Source: Shinisaurus crocodilurus (taxonomy: Eukaryota; Chordata; Lepidosauria; Squamata; Shinisauridae). From it: a DNA stretch of 64,000 nucleotides. The stretch covers positions 82,925,691-82,989,690 of the forward strand of contig CM037877.1 of NCBI GenBank assembly GCA_021292165.1. The letters run 5' to 3'. The position numbers were made by a program, and so were the translations under genes. The notes under the pieces were generated by a model that was given only the letters and a program-made list of their open reading frames with translations, was not told the DNA's origin and did no database searches. Below are positions 42,145 to 53,796 of this stretch, piece by piece; within the stretch, counting starts at the first letter, position 1; the number at the start of each line of letters is the position of its first letter.

Positions 42145-43640
42145 GTATTATTATCTCTCAGTTGTCTAAATTATTTTATTTGAAACTTAAAAACAGAACA
42201 GATATTTTGACATGGCATGAGGGGGAAAGTGGTAGTAAAATAAGTCACTGACATGGAGAGATCATAACAAGGTGCTGCTGTGATTTAAAATGGACGGAGT
42301 CCTGCAACCCCTATGTTTGGTTATGATCAGTCATCACTACATTTATCCTAATTGACAAATAGAATAAACCTGCTTCAGTCTGGAGGTTTGCCAAAAAGTG
42401 ACTTTCATACTTAATGAAAAGAAGTGTCCAGATCTGTGTGTATTCAATGCATGTATCTCCTTGAAGTAGAAGCCATCATAATAGCTCAAGGTCTGATCAG
42501 AACATTTCTCTCCTTTTGTCCTCCCTTACAAACTGCTTCTGGGAGATCTGCCACTGAAAAACATATCTTCTCGGAATACACCTTTGGCAGAGAAGGAAAT
42601 TAAATTGCAAATTATTGGATTTTTGCAATTCAGAAAAGAAAACTCAAAGCATTGGCAAGATACTCTCTGTGGGACCATAAAAAGAAAGTGATCTACTTGA
42701 AACATGAGGGCAAAACCTCTTTGACATCATCGCACAAAATCAACAAAGGAGGCAAATGTGGTTCCTAATAAGCAACGGAATAAATCAGCTTTTTCTTTTC
42801 TTTTCAAAATAATATACACAGTTTCCAATTTCTAGAGAAACAATTCAGAATGTTAAATGCCTCAGTGAAAAGGTTGCCATAAATATAAGTTTCCGACAGA
42901 TTATTTAAAAGATCAGCTCAGAGTTCAAACTTGCTAACAGCAGCCTTCAAAAGCTGTCAAATCCCATAATAATTTTTGTTTACTGACACTTCGCTAAATG
43001 TAGCCTTATACTACACAAATCACAGATGGGAGAGTAATAAAAATGACCAGCCTAAGTGGTCCTTTCTTGATGAAATTGAAATTTATGTGTCAGAGATCAC
43101 ATACATTATTATTTTTTTACTTTAAATAATCACCAGGAAGAGGGAGATGAATAGTAATTAAGCTTTCTTGCCTTCAGTCTTTTATTCAAAGGGGTTTGGA
43201 AGAAATTGTAAGTAAGGCTAAAATAGAGTTATTCCATTCCCCCTGCCCCCAAATTCACATAGCACACTCGTATACTTCCTTGGATATAAAATAAACCTAT
43301 GCTACACATATATTATGAAGAATTGCTTATGCAGGGCAAACATTTTAAGGAACCAACCATAGAGTACGGACAATGGCTTGGATCTTGACTTGCTCTTCCA
43401 CGGACAGTAGCTTCCTCAATCCAGTGGAGACTTCTGCTAGCAGAAGGGGTGGGTTGGGGGTTCCAATTCCCCTCCCCCTGTAGCTCCCCACACCACCTCC
43501 CAAGGTGCTCTGGGGGGTCCCCCAAGCATATAGAGATTTTCAGGGGGCTGCAAGTGGAAGGTGGAATCAGCAAAAATGGCTTTCCCCCTCCCCGCTGTCA
43601 GCAGGAGCATCCTGTGAATAGAGTTCTGCTCACAAGATCT
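42145..43640. other. repeat-poor stretch
   Basis: No repeat signature from about 42300 to 43150, with a balanced single-copy look and several TTTAAAT/ATAATTTT words; possible conserved non-coding DNA. No coding reading convincing. ORFs at 43313-43573 and 43449-43700 are not supported. Confidence 0.35.
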
Positions 43641-43674
43641 CTGGATCCAAACCTGTGCATTGATGATTGGTGTA

Positions 43675-44033
43675 CATCAAGTCCTATGAGGCACGGTTGA
43701 AAGAGCTGGGCATATTTAGCCTGGAGAAGAGAAGATTAAGGGGAGACATGAGAATGGACTTCAAATATTGGAAAGGCTGCCATGCACAAGATGGAGCAGA
43801 CTTGTTCTCTGTCGCTCCAGAGCACAGGACTAGAACCAGCAGGTGAAAATTAAAGGGAAACAGATTTCAGCTAAACATTAGGAGAAACTTCCCAGCAGTG
43901 AGAGCTGTTCAGCAGGGGAATGTATTTCAGCACAGGCTGGATAGCCATCTGGCATGGATGCTGTAGCTGCACCCTCCAGGGGGTTGGACTAAATGACCTC
44001 CAAGGTCCCTTACAACTCTATGATTCTGTCATG
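43675..44033 (+). repeat. CR1/L3-type LINE 3' end
   Basis: GGTTGAAAGAGCTGGGCAT, TTTAGCCTGGAGAAGAGAAG, AAGGGGAGACATGA and AACATTAGGAGAAACTTCC mark the end of a CR1-like ORF2 (RLKELG.F, LNIRRNF). The tail reads CCAAGGTCCCTTACAACTCT and ATGATTCTG. A different, older subfamily than the CR1 at 9576. Confidence 0.85.
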
Positions 44034-44095
44034 AAGATTTGGATTTATCCTTCACCAACTATTTTGGACTGTTTTGGATCATGTGGCTTACGCTG

Positions 44096-44346
44096 AGAGC
44101 CAGTGTGGCATAGTGGTGAGAGTGTTGGACTGGGACTCGGGAGATGCGGGTTCTAGTCCCCGCTCGGCCATGAAACTCACTGGGTGACTTTGGGCCAGTC
44201 ACTGAGTCTCAGCCTAACCTACCTCACAGGGTTGTTGTGAGGATAAAATGGAGAGGAGGAGGGGGATTATGTAAGCCGCCTTGGGTTCCTTGCAGGAAAA
44301 AAGGCGGGGTATAAATATAATAAATAAATAAATAAATAAATAAATA
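44096..44346 (+). repeat. Sauria-type SINE, full length
   Basis: Head GAGCCAGTGTGGCATAGTGG with both internal promoter-like boxes, full body, and a TAAA-repeat tail (44322-44346). The next element, the 5S/CR1 SINE, begins in the tail. Confidence 0.92.
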
Positions 44347-44505
44347 CGCTGGCTCAGCTTGTCTGAGTGTGGAAAGCTAAGCAGGGTCAAGCCTGGTTGT
44401 TACTTGGATGGGAGACCCCTCCTCTAGTTTCCTGCATTGAGCAGGGGTTGGACTCGATAGCCTTGTAGGCTCCTTCCAACTCTACGATCTATGAAATCTA
44501 TGAAA
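44347..44505 (+). repeat. 5S-rRNA-derived SINE with CR1 tail
   Basis: 44355-44426 follows vertebrate 5S rRNA: CTTGTCTGA, GGAAAGCTAAGCAGGGTC (box A), CCTGGTTGTTACTTGG and ATGGGAGACC (intermediate element/box C). It then passes straight into a CR1 3' end: CCTGCATTGAGCAGGGGTTG, GACTCGATAGCC, CCTTCCAACTCTA, with repeated TCTATGAAA. The 5' ~25 bases of 5S are missing or diverged. A 5S promoter plus LINE tail is the architecture of SINE3-type elements. Not a 5S gene. Confidence 0.75.
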
Positions 44506-45330
44506 TTACTCAGATCTTACAATTAAGGTGTTTGCTAAAATGGGTAAAGGGCCAGCATCCTGTCTCTTATGTAAGTTGCGAATCCAGACTTACGGTGGGA
44601 AGAAGAGAGAGGGCGTGAAGAGCCTGCCACAATTTCTGCCTGGATGTTATGCCTGTCTCTCTCAACCCTTCACTCTCTAAACAGCACAGAAAGAATCTGT
44701 GTATCTTAGTACAGAGTCTGGAAGGAACTTCATTGCTCGGCTAACCTCTTATCCTGTCAGCCACTGAAAGTAAGATTCAACCCTAGTCGAGCGAGTTAAG
44801 GATGAACGATAATCCTTCATTCTGCATTTCTGGCTTTCACCAGTTTAATCTAGGCCCATAATTGTATTTTAATATAGTTTTTAGTATATAATAAAAAAAA
44901 CAAAGCTGAAGCAAATGATAACCTAAGTCCCTGGACATGTTCATTGTTGTAAGCAAAGCACGCATGCCAGATGTTCAGAGATTATCGATGTGAGGGGAGA
45001 GAAAAAAGGCAGTGTTGCGCAAGGGGGAGGGAAAGGTTGTATGTACGTCGGATGTTTGGCACTGGGCATTATGACCTCCTACCCCTACCCCTACAATTGA
45101 AAAAAAAAATTGGCAACAGCTTGAATGAATGGCGTGCTCCAAACTGAAATGATTGTCCCACACAGACTTTCTTGAAAAACACAAAACACAGATAAAAATC
45201 CAGCAAAGTGCAGCAACTCCACAAAGAACCTTGTACGGTCAAAATGCATATGCACCTTTTAGGTTTTATTCTCTTTCAACTTTCCCCACGACCACACCAG
45301 CTTCTATAAAACCAATGGGTCTTGGATGCG
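44506..45330. other. unassigned stretch
   Basis: No gene or family recognised. ORF 44975-45184 (minus) is not supported. Confidence 0.4.
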
Positions 45331-45336
45331 TTCGAT

Positions 45337-45672
45337 CAGGGATAGGCAACCTTTTTGGGCTATGGTCACAATTGGGAAACTGTCCTGGGCACCACCACAA
45401 AATGACTGCCATGGGAGGCCTGGCAAAGGACAAGTAAACTGCCCAAAACACTGGCAGTACAAGGCAGAGGTGGGGTTGAACTCCAACACACGGAACAACT
45501 CCTTTGAACCCACAGTTTTCAGCACCAACAGAAACCGCTTTCACAGCAATCCCAGCTGCTGGTGTGAAAATGTGTTAATTAAAGAAGTGGGAGGGGAGGG
45601 CACTTTGGTAGGTGCCAAGAAAGGTGCCCAGGAGCACATTGGTGCTCATGGGTACCACACTGCCTACCCCTG
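45337..45672. mobile_element. hAT element, 336 bp
   Basis: Ends CAGGGATAGGCAACCTTT and TGCCTACCCCTG are hAT-type inverted repeats. Interior has GGCACCACCACAAAATG and AGGAGCACATTGGTGCTC. Flanks do not show a clean 8-bp duplication. Confidence 0.7.
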
Positions 45673-45674
45673 CA

Positions 45675-46050
45675 TTATTGATTTATATTTATTTATTTAA
45701 TACATTTATACTGCCCAGTAGCCGAAGCTCTCTGGGCGGTTTACAACGGTTAAAACCATAAAATACAATATAATATCAATATAAGATTTAAAACCACAGA
45801 TTAAAAAAAACACAGCAAAGCTAGCAGCAGCAGTTCAAATTACAATAACAGAGTTAAAAACAACTACAAGATTAAAATGATTAAAATGCCTGGGAGAATA
45901 GAAAGGTCTTCACCTGGCGCCGAAAAGAGTACAATGTAGGTGCCAGGCGAGCCTCTTTGGGGAGCTCATTCCACAACTGGGGTGCCACAGCAGAAAAGGT
46001 GCTGTGGGGCACTGTGCAGGCGCTGTGCATTAGACAAAGGCACCCCCCCC
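45675..46050 (+). repeat. unclassified squamate repeat
   Basis: TTTATTTATTTAATACATTT, AGCCGAAGCTCTCTGGGCGG and TTTACAACGGTTAAAACCAT lead into GGTCTTCACCTGGCGCCG and TCATTCCACAACTGGGGTGC. Same general family as 22243-24050 and, in part, as the inverted-repeat arms at 1410-1540. Confidence 0.6.
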
Positions 46051-46144
46051 CATCTACTGCTAAATGAGTCTTTGTTCTGTAGCATATAGCTATTTGGGCA
46101 TTGCCTTCTTACCAGTATTAAGGCTTCTCTGTTACCATACACTA

Positions 46145-46277
46145 GCCTTCCCCAACATAATTCCTTCCAGATGTTTGGTCCACAACTCCCAGCATTCCTG
46201 ACTATTGGCCATTCTAGTTAGGCCTGACAGGAATTAAAGTCCAAAACATCTAGACGGCACCAGGCTGGGGAAGACCA
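46145..46277. mobile_element. hAT palindromic MITE
   Basis: GCCTTCCCCAAC ... CTGGGGAAG ends with CCAGATGTTTGGTCCACAAC and CCAAAACATCTAGACGGC arms. Moderately decayed; no clean target duplication. Confidence 0.75.
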
Positions 46278-46654
46278 TCGTACAAGTATTTGTACTGGCA
46301 CCTACACCCTGCTTCCATACTTAAATGAGCACATAGGAAGAAGTCGCTCGGTATGGGTGTGTCTTTTAAACCACGATGCTGTGTCCTTCACTAGTAACTC
46401 ATCATCTTAGCGGGAGGGGCCATAGCCGAGGGAGAGGCCATAAGGTTTATTCTAATGTGCAGCTGGACACATTTTGTGCAGTTGTAAAAACAATAAAATA
46501 ATAAGTTTTTGTGCAGTTGGGAACATGAACATTCATCTTTTTATTCTTTTCCATTAGAAAAATTCTGGGAGGTGCTCATGCATTGGGGATGGGGGGGGGC
46601 CTGCACCAGATTCTTGTGCAGTTGAAAACAATGCTTAGAATGAACAGTGGGAGG

Positions 46655-46855
46655 ACGGGGCCATGGCTAGGTGAAAAGGACACGCACTTTGCATGCAGAA
46701 GGTCCCCGGTTCAATCCCCAGCTTCTACAGGTAGGGCAGGAAAAGGCCCTGCCTGAAACCCCGGAGAGCTGCTGCCAGTCAGTGTCGAGACAGTGCTGGG
46801 TTGGATGGACCAAGGGTGTGACTCAGTACAAGGCAGCTTCCTGTGTTCCTATCTG
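46655..46855 (+). repeat. tRNA-derived SINE
   Basis: tRNA-Ala-like head (GGCCATGGCTAGGTG, TTTGCATGCAGAAGGTCC, GGTTCAATCCC) followed by GCCTGAAACCCCGGAGAGCT, GACTCAGTACAAGGCAGCTT and CCTGTGTTCC. Other copies: 47385-47697 (minus) and 53797-53997. Confidence 0.85.
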
Positions 46856-47384
46856 ATAGCCATTCATTCACTCCCATTCACCACTCCTATTTTGCTTAAT
46901 CGACTGAGTGCATTTTTGTTTGGTGATCAACGTGTTTTTCATGCATGAAAACAACATAATGGAAAGCTTCCCGTTATGAAGCTCCTTTGGTGAAAGAGAT
47001 CAAGTCTAATGAAATAAAATCTGTTCCAATGGAATTTTGTCAAAGGCGAAGTCGGTTAATGTGGAAATTCCTCTCCCAATGACAATGTATGATTACAATT
47101 AGATAATATGTGATGACTCAGACTCCTGGGCCAGGGTCCAAGAGCTGAGTAGATACACCAAGGGGGGATTTTGACCACCTTTTTTAAAAAAATATATTTT
47201 AAGCAGACCTTCATGCTATTCCAAAACTGACATGACACAGAACTAGTTGTGTGGCTGTCTGGATTCTGGTCTAGTTTATAGTTCAGTGATTTTTAAACTG
47301 ATAACCTCTGGTTATCTGCCATGTACTTTCAGACAGACCACAGGACCATAATGAAAACAGAATATATGATATGATATTGAAATA

Positions 47385-47697
47385 TAGGAACATGGGAACA
47401 TAGGAAGCTTGCTTATACTGGCCCAGTTTGCACGGCATGAGGGTGGTTAATAAGCCACAGTAGCTTAGTAACCATCCCCACAAGTGCCAGTCACTTATTA
47501 ACCACCCACATGTGTTGCAAACCTAATCACTGAGTCAGACCATTGGTCCATCTAGCCCAGTACTGTTGACACTGACTGGCAGCGGCTCTCCAGGGTTTCA
47601 GGCGGGAATTTTTCCAGACCTACCTGGAAATGACGGGGATCGAACTTGGAACTTTCTGCATGCAAAGTATGTGCTCATCCACTGAGCCACAGCCCCT
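47385..47697 (-). repeat. tRNA-derived SINE, split by MITE
   Basis: Reverse orientation: starts with AGGAACATAGGAAGCTTGC, ends with GAACTTGGAACTTTCTGCAT...GAGCCACAGCCCC. The body between TATACTG and CTGAGTCAGACC holds a 95-bp insertion. Confidence 0.85.
47430..47527. mobile_element. palindromic MITE in SINE
   Basis: GTTTGCACGGCATG, GGTGGTTAATAAGCC and CTTATTAACCACCCACATG, TTGCAAAC form inverted arms. Repeated ACTG on both sides may be a short target duplication. Related words lie at 4925-4995. Confidence 0.7.
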
Positions 47698-47699
47698 CC

Positions 47700-48100
47700 C
47701 TATAATATAATATATATTATATTTCAATGCCTAATGGTGGAGTGGAGACTCTCCATGTGAAGCAGACAGTCCAGATAGTTAAGAAATGCTCACATGATTC
47801 AGCCTTTCATGAAGTGAGTAGCTCTCAAGTGACTTTCCATCTGTGGTTGCCACAATCTTGAAACTGCCCCTGAACAGTATACCACAAATGACACACTTCT
47901 CAGTGACAGAAAACATGTGCATTTTTAGCTGGAGAATGCAGTACAGTTGCAGCATCATAATGCAGAAGGAGCTGGAATTTCGAGCATCCTGCCATGTGGC
48001 TTTCATAGCATAAGCAAAATGTGGTGGTCTTCAAAGGACAAGCAAACCAGTCAATACAACTAAGTTGGGGGGGCAGCAGGAAATAATTTAAAAATAAATA
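47700..48100. other. unassigned stretch
   Basis: Begins with TATAATATAATATATATTAT; nothing else recognised. Followed at 48105-48160 by a GCAATCCTATACACATG MITE-like repeat. Confidence 0.4.
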
Positions 48101-48599
48101 AATGAAGGCTGCAATCCTATACACATGTGCCTGGGAGTAAGGCCCACTGAATGCAGCCATACAATGTTCAAACTTGCTGAGATCCTCAGAATTCTACCTT
48201 GAGGCTCAGATTCCCTTGTTCCTGTTTTTTTTATTACAATCTGTTTTTCTTTTCATTTGATCAGGAAAAGTGTGCATTTCGGTACACATTTTTTTGGGAA
48301 GTGTGCGAACAAATGCGCACTTCTCCACCCCCATATACGAAATCATGAAAATGCTTGGAGGGGTGTATTTTTAAACTGCACATTTTTCTAAAGTATGCGT
48401 TTTGTGAATGTAAGCTTGGAAATGTGCAAGCTTTCTCCGAAAACTGTGCTCCCATTCACATTTGGGGTTGTGAATGGGGAACAGTTAAAAGGGGTTAAAA
48501 AAAATTAATCAAACCAGGATTCTCATGCATCCCCTAGTACTTTACCTTCCAGGTAAATATGTATAGGATTGCACTGGTCTGTAACTTAGGGCTGAGCAT

Positions 48600-48732
48600 G
48601 CATAAGGTTTGTGGGATCTACGTTGCTTTTTACTTGAACCCTGATGTCCACCAACTAAGGGCAGGTCCGTCTCCCAAAGCAGTTATTTTATTCCCAACTC
48701 AAGTATAGAAAGCGGAATATCAGTGGTCAATA
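48600..48732. repeat. dispersed repeat (same as 28985), left part
   Basis: AAGGTTTGTGGGATCTACG, CTTGAACCCTGATGTCCACC match 29000-29060. The unit continues at 49113 after the LINE insertion. Confidence 0.6.
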
Positions 48733-49112
48733 TAAGAGGTTTAAAGATGTTCTTAAGGCTAATCTAAAAAAATGCAATATAAACATCGAAAAGAAAACTG
48801 GGAAGCTCTGGCCCATGAACGATCTAAATGGAGGTTGGCCTTTCACAAAGGCTCCATGGACTTTGAAGAAGCCCGAGTGCAAGCTGAAAGGGAGAAACGT
48901 GCTAAGCGAAAAGCACATCAAACGAATCCTTTACAGGACCATCTTCCATCTGGTAACCTGTGTCCTCACTGTGGGAAGCTGTGTGGATCTAGAATTGGCC
49001 TCCACAGTCACTTACGGACCCATCGCTAGAAGTCTACACAATCCTCTTTAGAATTTCCTCCTTTTATCCTGGAAGACAATCTTACTCAGTCACGAGTGAT
49101 CGCCTGATGATG
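48733..49112 (+). pseudogene. non-LTR ORF2 C-terminus with C2H2 finger
   Basis: Reading YKRFKDVLKANLKKCNIN, then after one frameshift ENWEALAHERSKWR and an Arg/Lys-rich helix. It ends in a C2H2 finger (CPHCGKLC..RIGLHSHLRTH) and a stop at 49027-49029. This cassette is the known C-terminal end of a LINE ORF2 also annotated in host gene sets as endonuclease-reverse-transcriptase fragments. 3' end GAGTGATCGCCTGATGATGA is typical. LINE clade not certain. 5' truncated. Confidence 0.8.
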
Positions 49113-49190
49113 ATACCAGTGGCTCAGGCAGGTGGGTGACATATACTATGAATTAAGGGACAGGATGAGGTGTAGGATCTTGTGGCTGGG
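49113..49190. repeat. dispersed repeat (same as 28985), right part
   Basis: AGTGGCTCAGGCAGGTGGGT and AATTAAGGGACAGG match 29071-29112. ATCAGTGG before and ACCAGTGG after the LINE fragment may be its target duplication. Confidence 0.6.
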
Positions 49191-50205
49191 CAAGATGGCC
49201 TTCCCAACTGGTAATTCCATAAATCAAATGATAACATCTCTATCAATAATTGATAAGGGTGTCCAGTTGGCCGACTTGTTAGCATTATGAAGGACCTTAC
49301 TTCATCCTGTTAATTGGCACACAGACTGCCCATAACCCAAGATGTGCCTATTAATGGTTGGGCTGATTATCCAAGACTCATGGTAGCAAATGCACTGAAA
49401 CGTGATTTTAAATATCACAATATAGAGAAAATCTATATTAAAGCAAGATCTAATTTATCCATTATAACATAGCAGGTAAGCAGAGCAAGGTGTGTAAAAG
49501 ACTACACAGAGGGAAGTTTATTTCAGAAAATAACATTTCACACTTACAAACTACTGTAAAGGGCTTTTAGACACCAACAGGTGAGCCATTTAAACAGATT
49601 AGTTGAGCCATTGAACCATTGTTTAGAGACACTGCAATCCATTGCACTGAATCTTTTTCCTGCCAATAGTCCCCATTAAGTCAGCTTGATATTTATCAGG
49701 GGACCAATTAAGTAGACACTACTGTATTATTATGGGAAAATGCTGTAAGGCTTTTCCAGTCTAAGTACTCCACAAAGAAATCCGCAGTATATATTTTATA
49801 CTGAGAGGAAAGTTGTGTGTATCAAACTCAATTAAGTGAAATTCTTCAAGAATGATGGAGGAAGCTGGAAAAATAGAATTTAAAATCTGGATTGTTATGG
49901 TTAATATAAAATGTACTGTTTATTATATACTGAATACCTTAAACTGTTTGCTAATTTTGATGCAATGTGTTGTGTATGTTTTAATTTCCTGGAGGAACAC
50001 ATGTAAAACAATATGGCTCCGGAATGAAAACCCCCACAGTGGAACAGCTTATGTCAGAATTGGCCCATGGTGGTTAACCTTTTTGTTGGAGTTGTGAGCC
50101 TTTTAAGTATGTTATTCTCATGAATTTGGCCAGAAGTATATGCTTGTAAATTATGAATGAAAAAGTAGGCCCCAAAAGCCCATAACTTAATGAAGCCTTT
50201 TTAAA
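49191..50205. other. unassigned stretch
   Basis: AT-rich, apparently single-copy. No gene recognised. ORF 49852-50097 has no recognisable features. Confidence 0.4.
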
Positions 50206-50212
50206 GTGGCCA

Positions 50213-50449
50213 GGAAGAATTCCAAGAGAGAGGGAAGAGGCGGCTGGAGAAGAAGACATCAAAGTCTGCCCCAGCTGACTCCACTCGCCACAGGGCCATC
50301 TACCATCAATTGCCCTGAGAGAAGAATTCCAAGAGAGAGGAAGTGGTAGATGACCAGAACATCAGGCACCTGCTCCTGTTCTAGTTGGACTCTCCCACTC
50401 CCAGGGCCATGTACGATCAACTGCCCTGTGGGAAGGATCCTGACAATTT
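50213..50449. repeat. ~108-bp tandem repeat, two units
   Basis: GAATTCCAAGAGAGAGG at 50218 and 50325, and CAGGGCCATCTACCATCAA at 50291 against CAGGGCCATGTACGATCAA at 50402, give a period of about 108-110 bp. Units diverged. Confidence 0.75.
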
Positions 50450-53400
50450 ATTTCTTACTTTTATTTTTAAATTTGTAAAAAAAAATTATTGTGGTGTCAT
50501 TTTTATATTACTTTTAAGTCACCTTCATAGGATTTGTATCCTGAAAGGCAGCAAATAAGTAATTGTAATAAATTACGTAATAAAAATTTAAAAATGTGTT
50601 CGACCAGGCATCTCATAAAGTAAGCTCCTGAGTTGCCTAAAGTAGTCCTCCTGCACACACCTTGATGGCATTTAAAGTAAAAGTTTTTCACAATAAATGG
50701 TCTGCATCCTCAGTGAATTTCTTTGTGCAGCCACCCATGGCTGCCACATCTCCTTGCCTCTCCCCCTGGATTATAAGAACCATAAATTGACTCCTCAACA
50801 TCCTTTCAGAAGCAGCTATGCCACCCAAGGAGGCCCTTCACTTAAGCACCTCTCCATTTCTACTCCCACTCATGTTAGAGTTGCATCAGTCCCAAGGAGC
50901 CTTTCCCTTGTTATTCCATAAAGCCAATAAAGGTATAATCTACCATTTTCAACTGGTCCGCTATCATTTCTCAAACAATGGCAACAATATGACATTTATG
51001 TGACATGTCACCCTCTGGCCCCTCGCTATGGTTACTCATTAAAGTTCGCTGACACAGTGTATGATTATGATCTCATCCTAGAATAGCAGTAGAATACCAC
51101 CTCCATGCTTCCAGATTTTATTTTCCTCAATGTTATGTTACCATCAGAGTATACATGCAGTTTTATTGGATTAAAGACTCACATGTACACTGAAAGGATG
51201 TTTCATGAAGCATTGGTGTAATCCTTATTTGGTGGTTCGATCTGAAGACCCTATTCATATGTTACCCACCCTTCTGTGGTGAGCCATTTGTGTGAAGGGG
51301 TGTCCACTAGAACCTGCTGAAAATAACAGATTTTCCTGGTTAGATTCAGCCAGAACCATGAGAACAACACCTCACACAATGTGGAGAGGACAACCATATG
51401 CTTCAGGTTCCTGGGAGCAACCGGGCCAACAAGGATAAAATGTGAAACAGGGTTCTAGATGGAATAAGGATGAAATATGGGTGGGACTCATTCAGAAGTG
51501 ATGCTAAACTGATGGACAAACTGTTATGAGTCTTCACTATGGTTACTAAAACAAGTCAACTTCAAACCTTGGCTTAAGCTGCCTTGTTTCAATAAACCAT
51601 AGCAAAGATTAATTAGGGTTGGATGTGACACTAAACTGGTTTATTGAAAATGGATGTGAAAGTTTCCAGCCTCCTCCTCATGGCCGTGCAGGAGGTAAAG
51701 AACAGAGAGGGAGTGCAAAGCCTGCAGCTAATTTATACAGTTCTGAACTATAGTTTAGCATTACGGGTGAACAAGTCCAGAATGAACTAAGAGTGGTGTG
51801 AATCTTGCGTCCATTGTCACATGGACAAATGTGTCAGTTTTGCTTTCAACCCACATTCAAATTTATTAAATCTCAAGTTTTCATATGAAGAAATGTGCAA
51901 ATGTTGGTAAACTGAAATCGAAATTCTCACCCACCTGCAGCTGCCAAATTCAATAGGTACAGCGGGTATTCCCTGCTTGGAGAGGACCACGTTGTACCTG
52001 CCTACATTCTAGCTGTCAAGGAGGAGGATCCTGTCAGGAAAAAAAGCTGGCAACCCTAATTCAGCACCACAAACATGGTTCAATAAACAGGGATTCAAAC
52101 CCAGAATTTTAAGAGTGAAGCACTCAAAGCCCTCATCCTGGATGGACAAATCTATCAGGTCTCATTTCTCCCAAATTCAATTAAAAACAAACAAACAACT
52201 CAAGTTCTTTCTGTCCCATTTATAAAGAAATTTGTGGATGTTGGTAAATTGTTAACACAAACAAACTGAAACAAAATTCCTACCCATCTCTATCTTGAGG
52301 CACTATTTATGGTATAACTGTCAGATCAATGTTTTATCTAGCCCAGTACTGTATCTCTCTCAGATCCTTTAATTGTTGATGCAGGGAACTGAATTTGAGG
52401 CTTTCTACATACAACACATGTTGTCTAGTTAATAGCCTCATGTTCTGAAGTACTTCTAATGTTTCAAAAAAACCAACCCCAAGAGTATTTACAAAGGTGA
52501 GTAGTGCAGTTACAGTCGCAAGAAAACATTTTTACAGAAGGTTTCAAGGCAAAATTACAAGGATCTTATACAACGTTTTGTAAGTGCTAGGCATTGTTAA
52601 GAAAAACACCAGCTGTCTTGAAGTAATTCTCACTTGACATATCAGTAATTATCACATCTAGCAAATTGAATAGCTCTTCTATAATAGACAGTTCTTGCAC
52701 TTGTATTTACCAATTTATTATTAGTCAGAGATCCAAAATTCATTGTGTTTGGCCTGCCCACTTGTATAGAGACAAACATAAATAAGAACTAAAATGCTAT
52801 AAGAGATGTATCACACAAGCTCAGAGACTTTATATAATAAAACCTTGATAACATTGCCACTTCACCCTAGAGATTTTGTCAACACTTCTGTTGTAATGTG
52901 TACAAGCAGCCACTAGTGAAGTTTCTGTTTGGCATGTTTGTCCTTTCTGGGTTCCTGTAGAGTGCTGTTGGCTCAGGCCAGAACATGGCAGTTAAGCTTG
53001 TAAAGGCTACTATTCTGAATAAAGCCTCCTTCTGTTACTATACCTGTGTTAGTTATATGAAAAAGGTCTGAGCCCACAAGACTGTGCTAAGAAAGACACA
53101 AAAAGGGGTGTACTTTTTTGTGTAAGTTCTTGCTGCTGGGAGAAAATAGCTGCCACGGTGGGGACTCTGTCACAGTTAATCAACAGCAGAAAACTTGGGA
53201 GTAGTATTGTGAAATACGAATCAGTTTTTCACCGCTAGTGATGTATCAGAAGGCAAGAAGAAAGCAATTCTGTTCAGTGTGTAGGGACTCCCACCGACAA
53301 GTTTGATGAGATATCTGTTAACCCCTGAAAAACCAGGGGATTGAACTTTTGGAGAGTTGGTCAATCTGCAGAGAGGACAGATTGGCTACTTAATGTCACG

Positions 53401-53796
53401 TCACCGGAAGGAATATGCATGAGATACCATCAATTTGCTAGCTCTCTGAGCAAATGGTTAGAAAATCATTCATAATTAAACTCTCTCTCACTCTCTTTTC
53501 ATGACATGCCCTCCATTCCAACACTGACAATCTTAGCCATTGCAAACAGGTCCAAACATCCACCATTGACAGGTGAAAATAAAGTTCCCACAAACAATGC
53601 ATGGAGCTCAGCCCACACCTTAAGAACTGCATCTGCAGCCCCAAGTTGTTCTTTAGCTAAAGAGTAGACTTTGGGTTGTTGTTGTTTTCTTTGTTCATTT
53701 TAAAAACTATCAGTATAAACATATTAAGGTGCAATCCTATGCAAGTTTAGACAGAAAAAAAGGCCTACAGCTCCCAGCATGCTCCAGCCATCTTTG
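50450..53796. other. long unassigned stretch
   Basis: No host gene, RNA gene or clear transposon found. 51490-51800 holds MITE-like words (GTGATGCTAAAC, CATAGTTTAGCATTACGG) without resolved ends. 52640-53050 reads as single-copy sequence. Confidence 0.35.

Noticed and set aside
44355..44426. 5S rRNA gene
   Set aside because: Only the promoter half of 5S is kept, with changes, and it runs into a CR1 tail; no T-run terminator follows. A SINE fits better.
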